Positions 42,337 through 50,825 of a stretch of 64,000 nt of DNA are shown here, in pieces; the stretch's first letter is position 1, and each line of letters starts with the position of its first letter. The DNA is taken from positions 1,116,001 to 1,180,000 of the forward strand of contig NZ_JBNCNS010000001.1 in assembly GCF_049847105.1 (NCBI RefSeq). The letters run 5' to 3'. The notes under the pieces were generated by a model, which did no database searches, was not told the origin of the DNA, and worked only from the letters and a program-made list of their open reading frames with translations. Origin of the DNA: Gordonia sp049847105. Lineage in GTDB: Bacteria; Actinomycetota; Actinomycetes; Mycobacteriales; Mycobacteriaceae. Made by a program: the position numbers and the translations under genes.

Positions 42337-44088
42337 ATGGCCGGCGCGACCGATCCTGCAGAACAGACCACCACGGCACAATCCACAAAGAGCGAGACGT
42401 ACGACGTCATCGTCGTCGGTGCCGGGGCGGCCGGCTTGAGCGCGGCCATCACGGCCGCCGCGAGCGGCCTGAAGACCGTCATCATCGAGAAGTCCCCGTA
42501 CTGGGGTGGCTCGACCTCACGCTCGGGCGGTGGTGTCTGGATCCCGAACAACTCGGTGCTGAAGCGGGACGGTGTCGACGACACCACCGACAAGGCCCGC
42601 GAGTATGTGCACGCGATCATCGGCGAACACGCACCCGCCGAGCGCATCGACGCCTACATCGACCGTGGGCCCGAGGCGCTGGACTTCCTCATGAAGAACG
42701 CCCCGCTCGACCTCGAATGGGTGAAGAACTACTCCGACTACTACCCCGAGGCCCCTGGCGGCCGCCTCGGCGGTCGGTCCGTCGAGCCACGCCCGTTCGA
42801 CGCCCGCAAACTCGGCGACGACCTCAAGACCCTGCATCCGCAGTACACCAAGGCGCCGCTGAACATGGTGGTCCTGCAGTCGGATTACCGCTGGCTCAAC
42901 ACCGGTCTCCGGCACTGGCGGGGTCCGCTCCGGATGGCCAAGGTCGGCAGCCGGTTCTTCTGGGCCCGCTCGCGTGGCAAGAAGCTCATCGCGATGGGCG
43001 CCGCACTCGCGGCCGAACTCCTGCTCGGGGTCCGTCAGCTCGGAGTTCCGCTCCGTCTCAACACCGGTCTCACCGATCTGCTGACCGAGGACGGCCGCGT
43101 GGTCGGTGTGGTCGCCGAGTCCGACGGCGCGACCTTCCCCATCCACGCTCGGCACGGCGTGATCCTGGCGTGCGGCGGCTTCGAGAACAATGCCGAGATG
43201 CGGCGCAAGTACCAGCGGGAGCCGATCGGTTCGGACTGGACCACCGGCGCACCTTCCAACACCGGTGACGGCATCAGTGCGGGACAGAAGATCGGTGCTG
43301 CGGTCTCACTGATGGACGACGCCTGGTGGGGCCCGACGATCCCGCTGCCCCGCGGTCCGTGGTTCGCGCTGTCGGAACGGTCCGTTCCCGGCACCTTCAT
43401 CGTCAACGAGCAGGGACAGCGATTCATGAACGAATCGTTGCCGTACGTGGAGGCGGTGCATCAGATGTACGGCGGCGAGTTCGGTCAGGGCGAGGGGCCC
43501 GGCACCAATGTGCCGTCGTGGCTGATCTTCGACCAGAACTGCCGCAACCGCTATCTGTTCGCGGGAATCAACGCGCGCCAACCGCTTCCGAAGAAGTGGC
43601 TTGAGTCGGGTGTGGTGGTCAAGGCCGACACCATCGCCGAACTCGCCGAGAAGACCGGCCTGCCGGCGGACGCCCTCGCGGCGACCACCGAGCGGTTCAA
43701 CGGCTTCGCACGGTCAGGTGTGGACGCCGACTTCGGACGCGGCAAGAGCGGCTACGACCACTACTACGGCGACATCACCAACAAACCGAACCCGAGCCTC
43801 GGCGCCGTGGCCAAGGCGCCGTTCTATGCGGCCAAGATGGTTCCCGGCGACCTCGGTACCAAGGGCGGCATCGACACCGACGCGTCCGGTCGCGCACTGC
43901 GGGCCGACGGCTCCGTGATCGACGGCCTCTACGCCGCGGGCAACACCAGCGCACCGGTGATGGGCCACACCTACGCCGGCCCCGGCGCCACCATCGGCCC
44001 GGCCTTGGTCTTCGGATATCTCGCGGCCCTCGATGCCGCGGCGAAAGCGCAGACCGCCGCACCGTCCACGAGCACCACAGGAGCCTGA
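42337..44088 (+). CDS. kstD: 3-ketosteroid delta1-dehydrogenase, KstD
   Basis: A 583-residue FAD enzyme of the KstD class. The FAD motif GAGAAGLSAA is near residue 29, then WGGSTSRSGGGVWIPNN, NYSDYYPEAPGGR with the conserved tyrosine, and the C-terminal GDLGTKGGI and YAAGNTSAPVMGHTYAGPG, the latter containing the catalytic Tyr/Gly region. It has a KstR box and a KstR2-like box upstream and is followed six bases later by a MaoC hydratase gene, as in M. tuberculosis Rv3537-Rv3538. GAAGGGA precedes ATG 42337. It is probably the main delta1-dehydrogenase of the sterol pathway; the other copy at 29552 sits in a different operon. Confidence 0.94.
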   Translation: MAGATDPAEQTTTAQSTKSETYDVIVVGAGAAGLSAAITAAASGLKTVIIEKSPYWGGSTSRSGGGVWIPNNSVLKRDGVDDTTDKAREYVHAIIGEHAPAERIDAYIDRGPEALDFLMKNAPLDLEWVKNYSDYYPEAPGGRLGGRSVEPRPFDARKLGDDLKTLHPQYTKAPLNMVVLQSDYRWLNTGLRHWRGPLRMAKVGSRFFWARSRGKKLIAMGAALAAELLLGVRQLGVPLRLNTGLTDLLTEDGRVVGVVAESDGATFPIHARHGVILACGGFENNAEMRRKYQREPIGSDWTTGAPSNTGDGISAGQKIGAAVSLMDDAWWGPTIPLPRGPWFALSERSVPGTFIVNEQGQRFMNESLPYVEAVHQMYGGEFGQGEGPGTNVPSWLIFDQNCRNRYLFAGINARQPLPKKWLESGVVVKADTIAELAEKTGLPADALAATTERFNGFARSGVDADFGRGKSGYDHYYGDITNKPNPSLGAVAKAPFYAAKMVPGDLGTKGGIDTDASGRALRADGSVIDGLYAAGNTSAPVMGHTYAGPGATIGPALVFGYLAALDAAAKAQTAAPSTSTTGA

Positions 44089-44093
44089 TCACC

Positions 44094-44954
44094 GTGCCCA
44101 TCGATCCATCCGTAGCCGTCGGCGCCGATCTCGGCGAGGTCTCGTTCGAATGGTCGGCCTCTGACGTCGCGCTGTATCACCTTGCCGTCGGCGCAGCGGC
44201 CGACCCGATGGACACCGCCGGGCTCGCCTACATCGACGACGTCGCGCCGAAGGTTCTGCCGACGTTCGCCGCTGTCGCCGCGTCGTTCCACATGACCGAG
44301 CCGCCGACGGTGAACTTTCCCGGCATCGACATCGATCTCGCGAAGGTGGTGCACGGGAGCGAGAAGATCACCGCACACCGACCGGTGCCGGCGACCGGCA
44401 AGGCGACGAGCCGAACGCGGATCGTCGAAGTCCAGGACAAGGGCTCGGCGGCCGTCGTCATCCTGGAGGCAGCGACCTCCGACGACGCTGGTCCTCTGTG
44501 GACCACCCAGTGGTCGATCTTCGCCAAGGGCGAGGGCGGCTTCGGCGGCGAACGCGGCGCGTCCGCCAAGGTGGCCTACCCGGATCGCGAGCCCGACCAT
44601 CGTCTGTCGGTGCCGACACTGCCGCAGCAGGCGCTGCTCTACCGGCTGTGCGGTGACCGTAATCCGTTGCACTCGGACCCGGAGTTCGCCGCGAATGCCG
44701 GCTTCCCGCGCCCGATCCTGCATGGCCGCTGCACCTACGGCTCGGTCTGTCGCGCGGTCACGGATGCTGTCCTCGGCGGCGACGTCACCGCGGTCCGCGA
44801 GTACTCGGCATCCTTCGCCGGTGTTGTGTTCCCCGGTGAGACGCTGGACGTGAACGTCTGGGACGAGGGCGAACAGCTGCTCGTCACGGCGACCGTGGCC
44901 GACCGCGACGGCGCGCCTGCACTCGCGAACGTGGTCCTCACCGTCGCGCGCTGA
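44094..44954 (+). CDS. MaoC-type enoyl-CoA hydratase
   Basis: A 286-residue double-hot-dog hydratase adding water to 2-enoyl-CoA in side-chain beta-oxidation. The N-terminal hot dog has AVGAAADPMDTAGLAYIDD; the C-terminal one has the hydratase motif YRLCGDRNPLHSDPEFAANA then GFPRPILHGRC, with the catalytic Asp and His. Length and position after kstD match Rv3538 of M. tuberculosis. The start is GTG 44094, with AGGAG 10 bases upstream, directly after kstD, so both share the KstR-controlled promoter. Confidence 0.9.
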   Translation: MPIDPSVAVGADLGEVSFEWSASDVALYHLAVGAAADPMDTAGLAYIDDVAPKVLPTFAAVAASFHMTEPPTVNFPGIDIDLAKVVHGSEKITAHRPVPATGKATSRTRIVEVQDKGSAAVVILEAATSDDAGPLWTTQWSIFAKGEGGFGGERGASAKVAYPDREPDHRLSVPTLPQQALLYRLCGDRNPLHSDPEFAANAGFPRPILHGRCTYGSVCRAVTDAVLGGDVTAVREYSASFAGVVFPGETLDVNVWDEGEQLLVTATVADRDGAPALANVVLTVAR

Positions 44955-44978
44955 CGGTACGAGAGGCCTTCGGTAACA

Positions 44979-45218
44979 CGAGGTCTCGATACGCCGACTC
45001 GCTTCGCTCGCCGGCTACTCGACCGGCGGTGGGCACTCCCCGCTGACCGGCAGGCCACCACCGACCGGGGTGGGTACTCCCCGCTGATCGGCAGGCCACC
45101 GCCGACCCGCGGTAGGCACTCCCCGCTGACCGGCAGGTCACCACCGACCCGCGGTCGGTAGTTCACCGCTGATCGAGTAGACGACGAGCGTAGCGAGGAA
45201 GTCGTATCGAGATCATCC
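44979..45218. repeat. Composite repeat: flanking inverted ends plus 42-bp tandem array
   Basis: The left end reads GAGGTCTCGATACGCC...CTACTCGACC; the right end (from about 45168) reads CTGATCGAGTAG...CGTATCGAGATC, the same sequence inverted. Between them is a tandem array with a period of 41 to 42 bases, cores GGCACTCCCCGCTGACCGGC starting at 45032, 45073 (varied) and 45115. It fills the gap between the convergent MaoC and TetR genes. It resembles a structured non-coding element or MITE rather than CRISPR, as there are no unique spacers. Confidence 0.8.
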
Positions 45219-45803
45219 CGCGGGCAACAGCCCGACGAGCCCACGCAGATCGTCGTCGGACGGCACCTCGCGGACGAATACGACCCGATAGAGCAGGTAT
45301 CCCGCCCAGCCGTCGACGATGACGTCGATCGGCAGGACGGCAGGTAATTCCGATCGTGTGATCCCCCGCCGCAGGATCTCCGCTCCTGGCTCCTTCCACG
45401 CGCGAAGGAGCTCGCGCAATTCGAGCTGCCCGGCCTCGCCGCGCTCGGCGAGCGCTCCGGCGACCACGGACGGCCCGCCCAACAACGTCAGGGTGTGCCT
45501 GAGGTCGCGGAGATGGCTCAGGGCGTCCCCGGCGACCGAACCCGTGTCAGGAGCCGGCGGCGCGGCGAGGTCAGCGGCGAAGGCGTCGGTGATGACCGCG
45601 GCCTTCGTCGGCCAACGTCGATACAGCGATGCCTTGCCCACGCCCGCACGGGCGGCGATGGCGTCCATCGTGGTCTGGTGATAACCGACCTCGTCGATGA
45701 GGCCCCGGGTGGCATCCAGGATCTTCTCGTCGAGCCGCTCGTCGCGTGGTCGACCTCGCCCTCGCAAAACCTCGCCGTCGACCATCTCACCATGCTTCCT
45801 CAT
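45213..45803 (-). CDS. TetR family transcriptional regulator
   Basis: A 196-residue repressor-type protein. The helix-turn-helix is ILDATRGLIDEVGYHQTTMD followed by AIAARAGVGKASLYRRWPTK. The C-terminal part is a TetR_C_11-like ligand domain. The start may be 45803 or the internal ATG 45785; both have weak to moderate ribosome sites. It is divergent from the SDR gene at 45899. Two nested inverted repeats in the 95-base gap (AATAACG...CGTTATT and AACGA...TCGTT) are the likely operator, so local control of that SDR is probable. Confidence 0.88.
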   Translation of the reverse strand: MRKHGEMVDGEVLRGRGRPRDERLDEKILDATRGLIDEVGYHQTTMDAIAARAGVGKASLYRRWPTKAAVITDAFAADLAAPPAPDTGSVAGDALSHLRDLRHTLTLLGGPSVVAGALAERGEAGQLELRELLRAWKEPGAEILRRGITRSELPAVLPIDVIVDGWAGYLLYRVVFVREVPSDDDLRGLVGLLPAG

Positions 45804-45814
45804 CCCGCTTCCGG

Positions 45815-45841
45815 AATAACGGAACGACCAGTCTCGTTATT
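45815..45841. promoter_or_regulatory. Nested inverted repeat, TetR operator candidate
   Basis: AATAACG (45815-45821) pairs with CGTTATT (45835-45841), and inside it AACGA (45823-45827) pairs with TCGTT (45834-45838). It lies 12 bases before the TetR start codon and 58 bases ahead of the SDR start. Confidence 0.6.
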
Positions 45842-45898
45842 AGGAGTGTACGACCCGCCAATGGGACGGGCCGGCCTTTCACGAAAGAGGTTCGCACC

Positions 45899-46684
45899 AT
45901 GACTGCTCGATTCAGCGACAAGGTAGTGCTCATCACCGGCGCAGGTTCGGGGCTCGGCAGGGCCGCCGCCACTCAGGTCGCCGGCGAAGGGGCGTCCCTG
46001 GCTCTGGTGGACGTCAGCGAGCAGGGCCTCGCCGGGACCGCCGACGCCATCGCCGACATCGCCTCCGACGCGAAGGTGATCCAGATCGTCGCCGACGTCG
46101 CCGACGAAGATGCGGTCAAGGGCTACGTTGACCGGACCGTCGAGACCTTCGGTCGCATCGATGCCTTCTTCAACAACGCCGGCATCGAGGGAAAGCAGGA
46201 TCTCACCCAGGACTTCGGAACCGACGAGTTCGACAAGGTCCTCTCGATCAACCTGCGCGGAGTGTTCCTCGGGCTCAAGCACGTGCTCGCGGTCATGAAG
46301 GAGCAGGGATCGGGCAGTGTCGTGAACACGGCATCGGTCGGCGGTATCCGCGGCGTCGGCAACCAGTCGGGATACGCGGCCGCCAAGCACGGCGTGGTCG
46401 GCCTGACCCGCAACTCTGGCATCGAATACGGCCAGTACGGCGTGTCCGTCAAGGCCATCGCGCCGGGAGCGATCATGACCCCGATGGTCGAGGGTTCACT
46501 CAAGCAGCTGGACCCGGAGAACTGGGAAGAGGCGGGCCGACAGTTCGTGAGCGTCAACCCGATGAAGCGTTTCGGTCGCCCCGAGGAGGTCGGCAACCTG
46601 GTCGCCTTCCTGCTCTCCGACGAGTCGTCGTTCATCAATGCGACCGTCATCCCCATCGACGGAGGGCAGTCCGAGAAGTACTGA
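45899..46684 (+). CDS. SDR family oxidoreductase
   Basis: A 261-residue classical SDR with TGAGSGLG, NNAGIEG, NTASVGGIRG and the catalytic YAAAK, ending PIDGGQSEKY. It resembles levodione reductase-type enzymes in the IEGKQDLTQDF stretch. AAAGAGG lies upstream of ATG 45899. It is divergent from a TetR gene that probably represses it. The next gene on the same strand is 130 bases away and unrelated. Substrate unknown; a cyclic ketone or alcohol is reasonable. Confidence 0.87.
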   Translation: MTARFSDKVVLITGAGSGLGRAAATQVAGEGASLALVDVSEQGLAGTADAIADIASDAKVIQIVADVADEDAVKGYVDRTVETFGRIDAFFNNAGIEGKQDLTQDFGTDEFDKVLSINLRGVFLGLKHVLAVMKEQGSGSVVNTASVGGIRGVGNQSGYAAAKHGVVGLTRNSGIEYGQYGVSVKAIAPGAIMTPMVEGSLKQLDPENWEEAGRQFVSVNPMKRFGRPEEVGNLVAFLLSDESSFINATVIPIDGGQSEKY

Positions 46685-46814
46685 TCGAGGAGTTCGAGTG
46701 GTCTGCGCCACAGCGCGGTGCGTGTGACCCCAACCTGGTCGGCCGGGCAGTAATCTCGACGCGGACAACCGCCGTCGACTTTGCCCGGCCGCCGGGCATC
46801 CGCGAGGAGAACTC

Positions 46815-47246
46815 ATGAGTGATTCGCTGCAGTCCCTGCTCGACAACGATCGCCCCGCCGTGGTCGCCGACCTTGTCGAGGTGATCGACGCCGAGGTGTC
46901 GGACCAGAAGGGACTCGGCGGCGCCGCGGTGAAGACGGCCTACGCGGCCGCCCAGAAGGTCAAGCCCGGCGTCACCGCGTCGGCGACCGACAAGATGCTC
47001 CCGGACTTCCTGTCGGCACTTGCCCCCCTGTGGGACTCGAAGCCGGGCGGGGTCGCTTTCGGCGATCATCTCGTCGCCAATGGCGATGCTGCCGCCGAGG
47101 CGCTGTTGACGGTCACCGATGATCAGGCCGCGACCGCGAAGCCGTCGCTCGCCAAGGCATACAACTCGTTGCGAGGCAAGGCCAAAGGCTATGTCCTTGC
47201 AGCGCTCCCTCGTGTGGGCACCGCAATCGAGAAGCACGCAGGCTGA
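46815..47246 (+). CDS. DUF6918-like protein of unknown function
   Basis: A 143-residue soluble, alanine-rich, largely helical protein. It starts MSDSLQSLLDNDRPAVVADL and contains KTAYAAAQKVKPGVTASATD and the C-terminal helix RGKAKGYVLAALPRVGTAIE. I recognise it as a conserved actinobacterial protein, tentatively the DUF6918 family. No enzymatic motif or signal peptide is seen. GAGGAGAAC precedes the ATG. It is a single gene followed by a strong hairpin. Confidence 0.65.
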   Translation: MSDSLQSLLDNDRPAVVADLVEVIDAEVSDQKGLGGAAVKTAYAAAQKVKPGVTASATDKMLPDFLSALAPLWDSKPGGVAFGDHLVANGDAAAEALLTVTDDQAATAKPSLAKAYNSLRGKAKGYVLAALPRVGTAIEKHAG

Positions 47247-47260
47247 TTCGACCAACCACG

Positions 47261-47293
47261 CGCGCGTCGCCGAGAACTCCTCGGCGGCGCGCG
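47261..47293. terminator. GC-rich hairpin between convergent genes
   Basis: CGCGCGTCGCCGAG (47261-47274) pairs with CTCGGCGGCGCGCG (47280-47293) with a single G-T pair and a five-base loop. TTAT follows. It separates the DUF6918-like gene from the convergent small membrane protein gene and may work in both directions. Confidence 0.75.
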
Positions 47294-47301
47294 TTATCGT
47301 G

Positions 47302-47442
47302 TCAGGCGGCAGATGTGACGATGACGAGCAGGCCGACGACCACCGCGACCAACGCCGCCACCATCGACAGCACACGCCATACGTGCACGCGCACAGGCGA
47401 GTAGTCGGTACCTTGTGAAGAGGCGACACGGGATGGCGCCAT
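47302..47442 (-). CDS. Small single-pass membrane protein
   Basis: A predicted 46-residue protein: a polar N-terminal half followed by one hydrophobic helix, VLSMVAALVAVVVGLLVIVT, and a short end. GGGAGATC before ATG 47442 is a good ribosome site. No family recognised. It is convergent with the DUF6918-like gene and divergent from the MFS gene at 47618. Real expression is plausible but not certain for a frame this short. Confidence 0.5.
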   Translation of the reverse strand: MAPSRVASSQGTDYSPVRVHVWRVLSMVAALVAVVVGLLVIVTSAA

Positions 47443-47617
47443 GATCTCCCACTTTCGGTTGTCCGGGTCACCATCGACCGAACGGCCGACCATCGCCGGG
47501 ATTTGTTACTGCAGTGATAAATGTGTCACATGTTGCGCTCAGGTTGACGTCGCCGACACCGCGTGTCTCGATTACGAAACAGCAACACCGCGGCCAGGGA
47601 TCTGATGAGGTGAGGCG

Positions 47618-49318
47618 ATGCGCCCGAAGATGAGTCGAGACGACCTCCGGTCTGCGTGGCTGATCTTGATCGCGTGCGCTGCGGTGAGCATGGTCGTCGC
47701 GGCGATGGCCGCGCTGAACACCGCGCTCCCCGCCATCGCCATCGACGTCGGCGCGGACGCCGGACAGATGACCTGGATCGTCGACGGATACACCCTTGCG
47801 CTGGCCGCACTGTTGTTGCCCGCCGGCGCCGTCGGTGATCGATTCGGCCGCCGGGGCGTGCTGATCGTGGGTCTCGTGATCTTCGGCATCGCATCCCTGA
47901 TCGCCATCTGGGTGAGCAGCCCCACCGAGTTGATCGCGACTCGCTGCCTTGCCGGTGCTGCTGCCGCGCTCATCATGCCGACCACCCTCTCGTTGATCAC
48001 CTCCGGCGTGCCGGAGTCGCGGCGCGCGATGGCTGTCAGCATCTGGGCCGCTGTCGCAGGTGGTGGCGCCATCGCAGGCTTCCTGGTGACCGGCGTCTTG
48101 CTCGAATTCTTCTCGTGGCACTCGATCTTCATAACCTTCGCCGCGTCGTCGGTGATATCGGCGGCGTTGTGCTTCACCATCGGCACCTCACGAGACCGCA
48201 ATCCCGGCGCATTCGACTATCTCGGCACCATGTCCTCGGTGCTGGCCGTGACGGCCATCGTGTTCGGCTTACTCGAAGCGCCGCATCGCGGTTGGGATGA
48301 TCCGGTCGTTCTGGTCTGCCTCGTCGGAGGCATCCTGCTCGTCGGGGTGTTCTGCATCATCGAGTTGCGACGGGAGTCGCCGCTGCTCGACATCCGCCTG
48401 TTTACCAACCGCGCTTTCGGGTCGGGATCCCTGTCGGTGGCCATACAGTTCCTCGGCTCCTTCGGCATGTTCTATCTGCTGTTGCAGCAACTCCAATTGG
48501 TGTTCGGATACTCGCCACTCAAGTCCGCTCTTGCCCTGCTTCCTTTCGTCGTGGGCGTCGGCATCTTTTCGCTGGTCGGCAACTGGGCCGCTGTCCGCTT
48601 TCACATGGTGAAGTACTTCATCAGCGGCGGCGTGCTGCTCTCCGGGGTCGGCATCATCCTCATGGGGGCCATCGACTACGACGACTATCTGTCGGTCGCA
48701 TGGATTCTCGGGATCTTCGCCAGCGGTATCGGGCTGGCGAACGCGACGTCGACCACCGCGATCATGTCGAACACTCCCCTGGACAACCAGGGCATCGGGT
48801 CCGCGGTCAACGACACGTCTCGCGAAGTCGGCGCGGCCATCGGGATCGCGTTGGCGGGAAGCATCGTGGCAGCGGGCTGGTCGTCGCGGATCGGCCCAGT
48901 GGCCGACGCGACCCGCGACCAGATGGTCGAGGCCGGACAGCAAAGAATCGCTGCCGGTGACGCTGCCGGCGGGCAGGCACTGGTCGCGCAGGCCGATGTC
49001 GCGGCCGACACCATTCGCCGGTCCCTCGCCGAGGCCAGCGCCGTCGCCGACCGTCTCGCCGATCAGGCGGGCCCACTCGCCGCCCGCATCCTCGACGGGG
49101 CCCGCGAGGCATTCATGGGTCCCCTGAGCCAGGCCTACATCGTGCTCGGATCATTGATCGTCGCCAGTTCATTACTGCTGTTCTGGCTGACGCCGATGCG
49201 CATCGTCGAGGAATCTCCCGACGCCACCGACGATCCCGGCCTCGCGGACGCCGACGGTGCCGCCCCCGCGGACACTGACTCCGACGCCGATACCGTCGAC
49301 ACGCGGCCAGGCGGCTGA
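47618..49318 (+). CDS. MFS drug/metabolite transporter, DHA2 family
   Basis: A 566-residue 14-helix proton antiporter of the EmrB/QacA type. The first helix LILIACAAVSMVVAAMAALN leads to the DHA2 motif NTALPAIAIDVGADAGQMTW; motif A is GDRFGRRGVL; motif C-like RAMAVSIWAAVAGGGAIAG follows. The C-terminal tail is rich in Asp, Ala and Pro and probably cytoplasmic. GAGGTGAGGC lies upstream of the ATG. The next gene, another permease, starts 17 bases after it, so the two may be one transcript. Substrate unknown. Confidence 0.92.
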   Translation: MRPKMSRDDLRSAWLILIACAAVSMVVAAMAALNTALPAIAIDVGADAGQMTWIVDGYTLALAALLLPAGAVGDRFGRRGVLIVGLVIFGIASLIAIWVSSPTELIATRCLAGAAAALIMPTTLSLITSGVPESRRAMAVSIWAAVAGGGAIAGFLVTGVLLEFFSWHSIFITFAASSVISAALCFTIGTSRDRNPGAFDYLGTMSSVLAVTAIVFGLLEAPHRGWDDPVVLVCLVGGILLVGVFCIIELRRESPLLDIRLFTNRAFGSGSLSVAIQFLGSFGMFYLLLQQLQLVFGYSPLKSALALLPFVVGVGIFSLVGNWAAVRFHMVKYFISGGVLLSGVGIILMGAIDYDDYLSVAWILGIFASGIGLANATSTTAIMSNTPLDNQGIGSAVNDTSREVGAAIGIALAGSIVAAGWSSRIGPVADATRDQMVEAGQQRIAAGDAAGGQALVAQADVAADTIRRSLAEASAVADRLADQAGPLAARILDGAREAFMGPLSQAYIVLGSLIVASSLLLFWLTPMRIVEESPDATDDPGLADADGAAPADTDSDADTVDTRPGG

Positions 49319-49335
49319 ATGCCGCCGGCTCGCCC

Positions 49336-50616
49336 ATGATCTCGGCCGACAACCTGTTCGGCGCGGGGGTGTCGATCGCGCTGCTCGTCGCGGTCATCGC
49401 GTTCACCATGACCGCCCGTCGGGCTCCCCCGGCCGTCGTCGCGGTGCCCGCCGCAGTTCTGGTGGTCGCGACAGGGCTCGCGTCATGGTCGAGCGCCGCG
49501 GACGAACTCGAGTTCATGGCGCCGACGATCGCCTTTCTCGCGGCGATGTTGGTCGTCGCCGATGTCTGTGCCCGGACCGGTGTGTTCGCCTGGGTGGGCG
49601 CGCTCATGTCACGCCGGAGCCGCGGGTCGCCGAACCGACTGTTGCGCATCGTGTTCGCGGTGGCCGCCGTGGTCACAGCCATTCTGAGCCTGGATGCGAC
49701 CATCGTGCTGCTGACACCGCTCGCCGTCGCCGCTGCCCGCCGCGTCGGCGCACGGGTGACACCGGTCAGCATGGCCACCGCTCACCTGGCCAACAGCGCC
49801 TCGACGCTGATGCCGGTGTCGAATCTGACCAATCTCATCGCCTTCTCGGCGACGGGACTCACCTTCCTGTCCTTCACCGCGACGATGGCCGCACCATGGC
49901 TCGCTGCGATCGTGGTGGAGTTCCTCATCTTCCGGTTCTTCTTCGGCAAGGATCTCAGGGCCCGCCCCACTATCGCGACCGCTACCGGCAATGACTCGGT
50001 TGATATCCGCGACGACCCGCCGGCACCACGGTGGACGCTCACCTGCCTCGGACTGCTGCTGGTCGGATTCGTGGTAGCCGAACCCCTTGACATCCCGTTG
50101 GCCGCCGTCGCGGCCGCAGGCGCGGTGTTGATGGCCGCGCCGTTGCTGGTCGCGACCCCACGCTCGGCCACGATCCACGTGATCCGGGCGGCCAATATCC
50201 CGTTCCTCGCCTTTGTCGCGGCCCTCGGCGTGGTCATCCTGCCTGTACGTGCGGGCCCGCTCGGTGACGCGGTCGCCGAGCTGATCCCCTCTGACACAGG
50301 CCTGTTGGCATTTCTTGCGGTCGCGGCGCTGGCCGCCGTGCTGGCCAACGTCCTGAACAACCTACCGGCCACCTTGCTGCTGGTACCACTGGTCGCTCAT
50401 CAGCCCGCGCTGGTACTCGCGGTACTGCTGGGCGTCAACATCGGACCCAACCTCGCCTACTTCGGCTCGCTGGCGACGTTGCTGTGGCGCGACGTGATGC
50501 ACCGTCACGCCCTGCCGCCGCCCTCGCGGCGCTACTTGCAGCTCGGGTTGTTGTCGGTGCCGCCCACCCTGATCACCGCCGTCGTCGCACTGTGGATCAG
50601 TCTGCAACTCAGCTGA
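49336..50616 (+). CDS. SLC13/ArsB-type permease
   Basis: A 426-residue membrane protein with about 11 helices of the ion transporter superfamily (ArsB/CitT/SLC13-like). Diagnostic parts are MAPTIAFLAAMLVVADVCAR, LSLDATIVLLTPLAVAAARR, the half-repeat loop NSASTLMPVSNLTNLIAFSA and the second LNNLPATLLLVPLV with VNIGPNLAYFGSLATLLWRD. Such proteins move dicarboxylates, arsenite or other anions. No ars genes are close. It follows the MFS gene by 17 bases and ends against a repeat array and the convergent fadD gene. Confidence 0.85.
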   Translation: MISADNLFGAGVSIALLVAVIAFTMTARRAPPAVVAVPAAVLVVATGLASWSSAADELEFMAPTIAFLAAMLVVADVCARTGVFAWVGALMSRRSRGSPNRLLRIVFAVAAVVTAILSLDATIVLLTPLAVAAARRVGARVTPVSMATAHLANSASTLMPVSNLTNLIAFSATGLTFLSFTATMAAPWLAAIVVEFLIFRFFFGKDLRARPTIATATGNDSVDIRDDPPAPRWTLTCLGLLLVGFVVAEPLDIPLAAVAAAGAVLMAAPLLVATPRSATIHVIRAANIPFLAFVAALGVVILPVRAGPLGDAVAELIPSDTGLLAFLAVAALAAVLANVLNNLPATLLLVPLVAHQPALVLAVLLGVNIGPNLAYFGSLATLLWRDVMHRHALPPPSRRYLQLGLLSVPPTLITAVVALWISLQLS

Positions 50617-50815
50617 CCCCGCCGATCGGGCACAGAACCACGCCGACCGTGCACAGAAATCCGTCGACCGTGCGCAATCAGTCGATGCTGCTCACTGCTG
50701 CGCACAGTCGACGCGATCCGGTGCCCGATCGACGACGAATTGCGCACGCTCGATGTGGAATTGCGCCCGGTCGGCGGGATTCTGTACCCGATCGGCGGGT
50801 TACGAGTTGAGACCC
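50617..50815. repeat. Head-to-head array of about 21-bp repeats (copy A)
   Basis: Units of the type CCGATCGGGCACAGAA / GCCGACCGTGCACAGAAAT run on the + strand from about 50621 to 50690. From about 50695 the units are inverted, of the type ATTGCGCACGCTCGATGTGG and ATTCTGTACCCGATCGGCGG. The array exactly fills the space between the convergent permease and fadD genes. A related array is at 60530-60728. Confidence 0.75.
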
Positions 50816-50825
50816 GGGCGACCGT

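Noticed and set aside
44979..45218. Possible CRISPR array
   Set aside because: The 42-base units are direct tandem repeats without unique spacers, and no cas genes are in the window.
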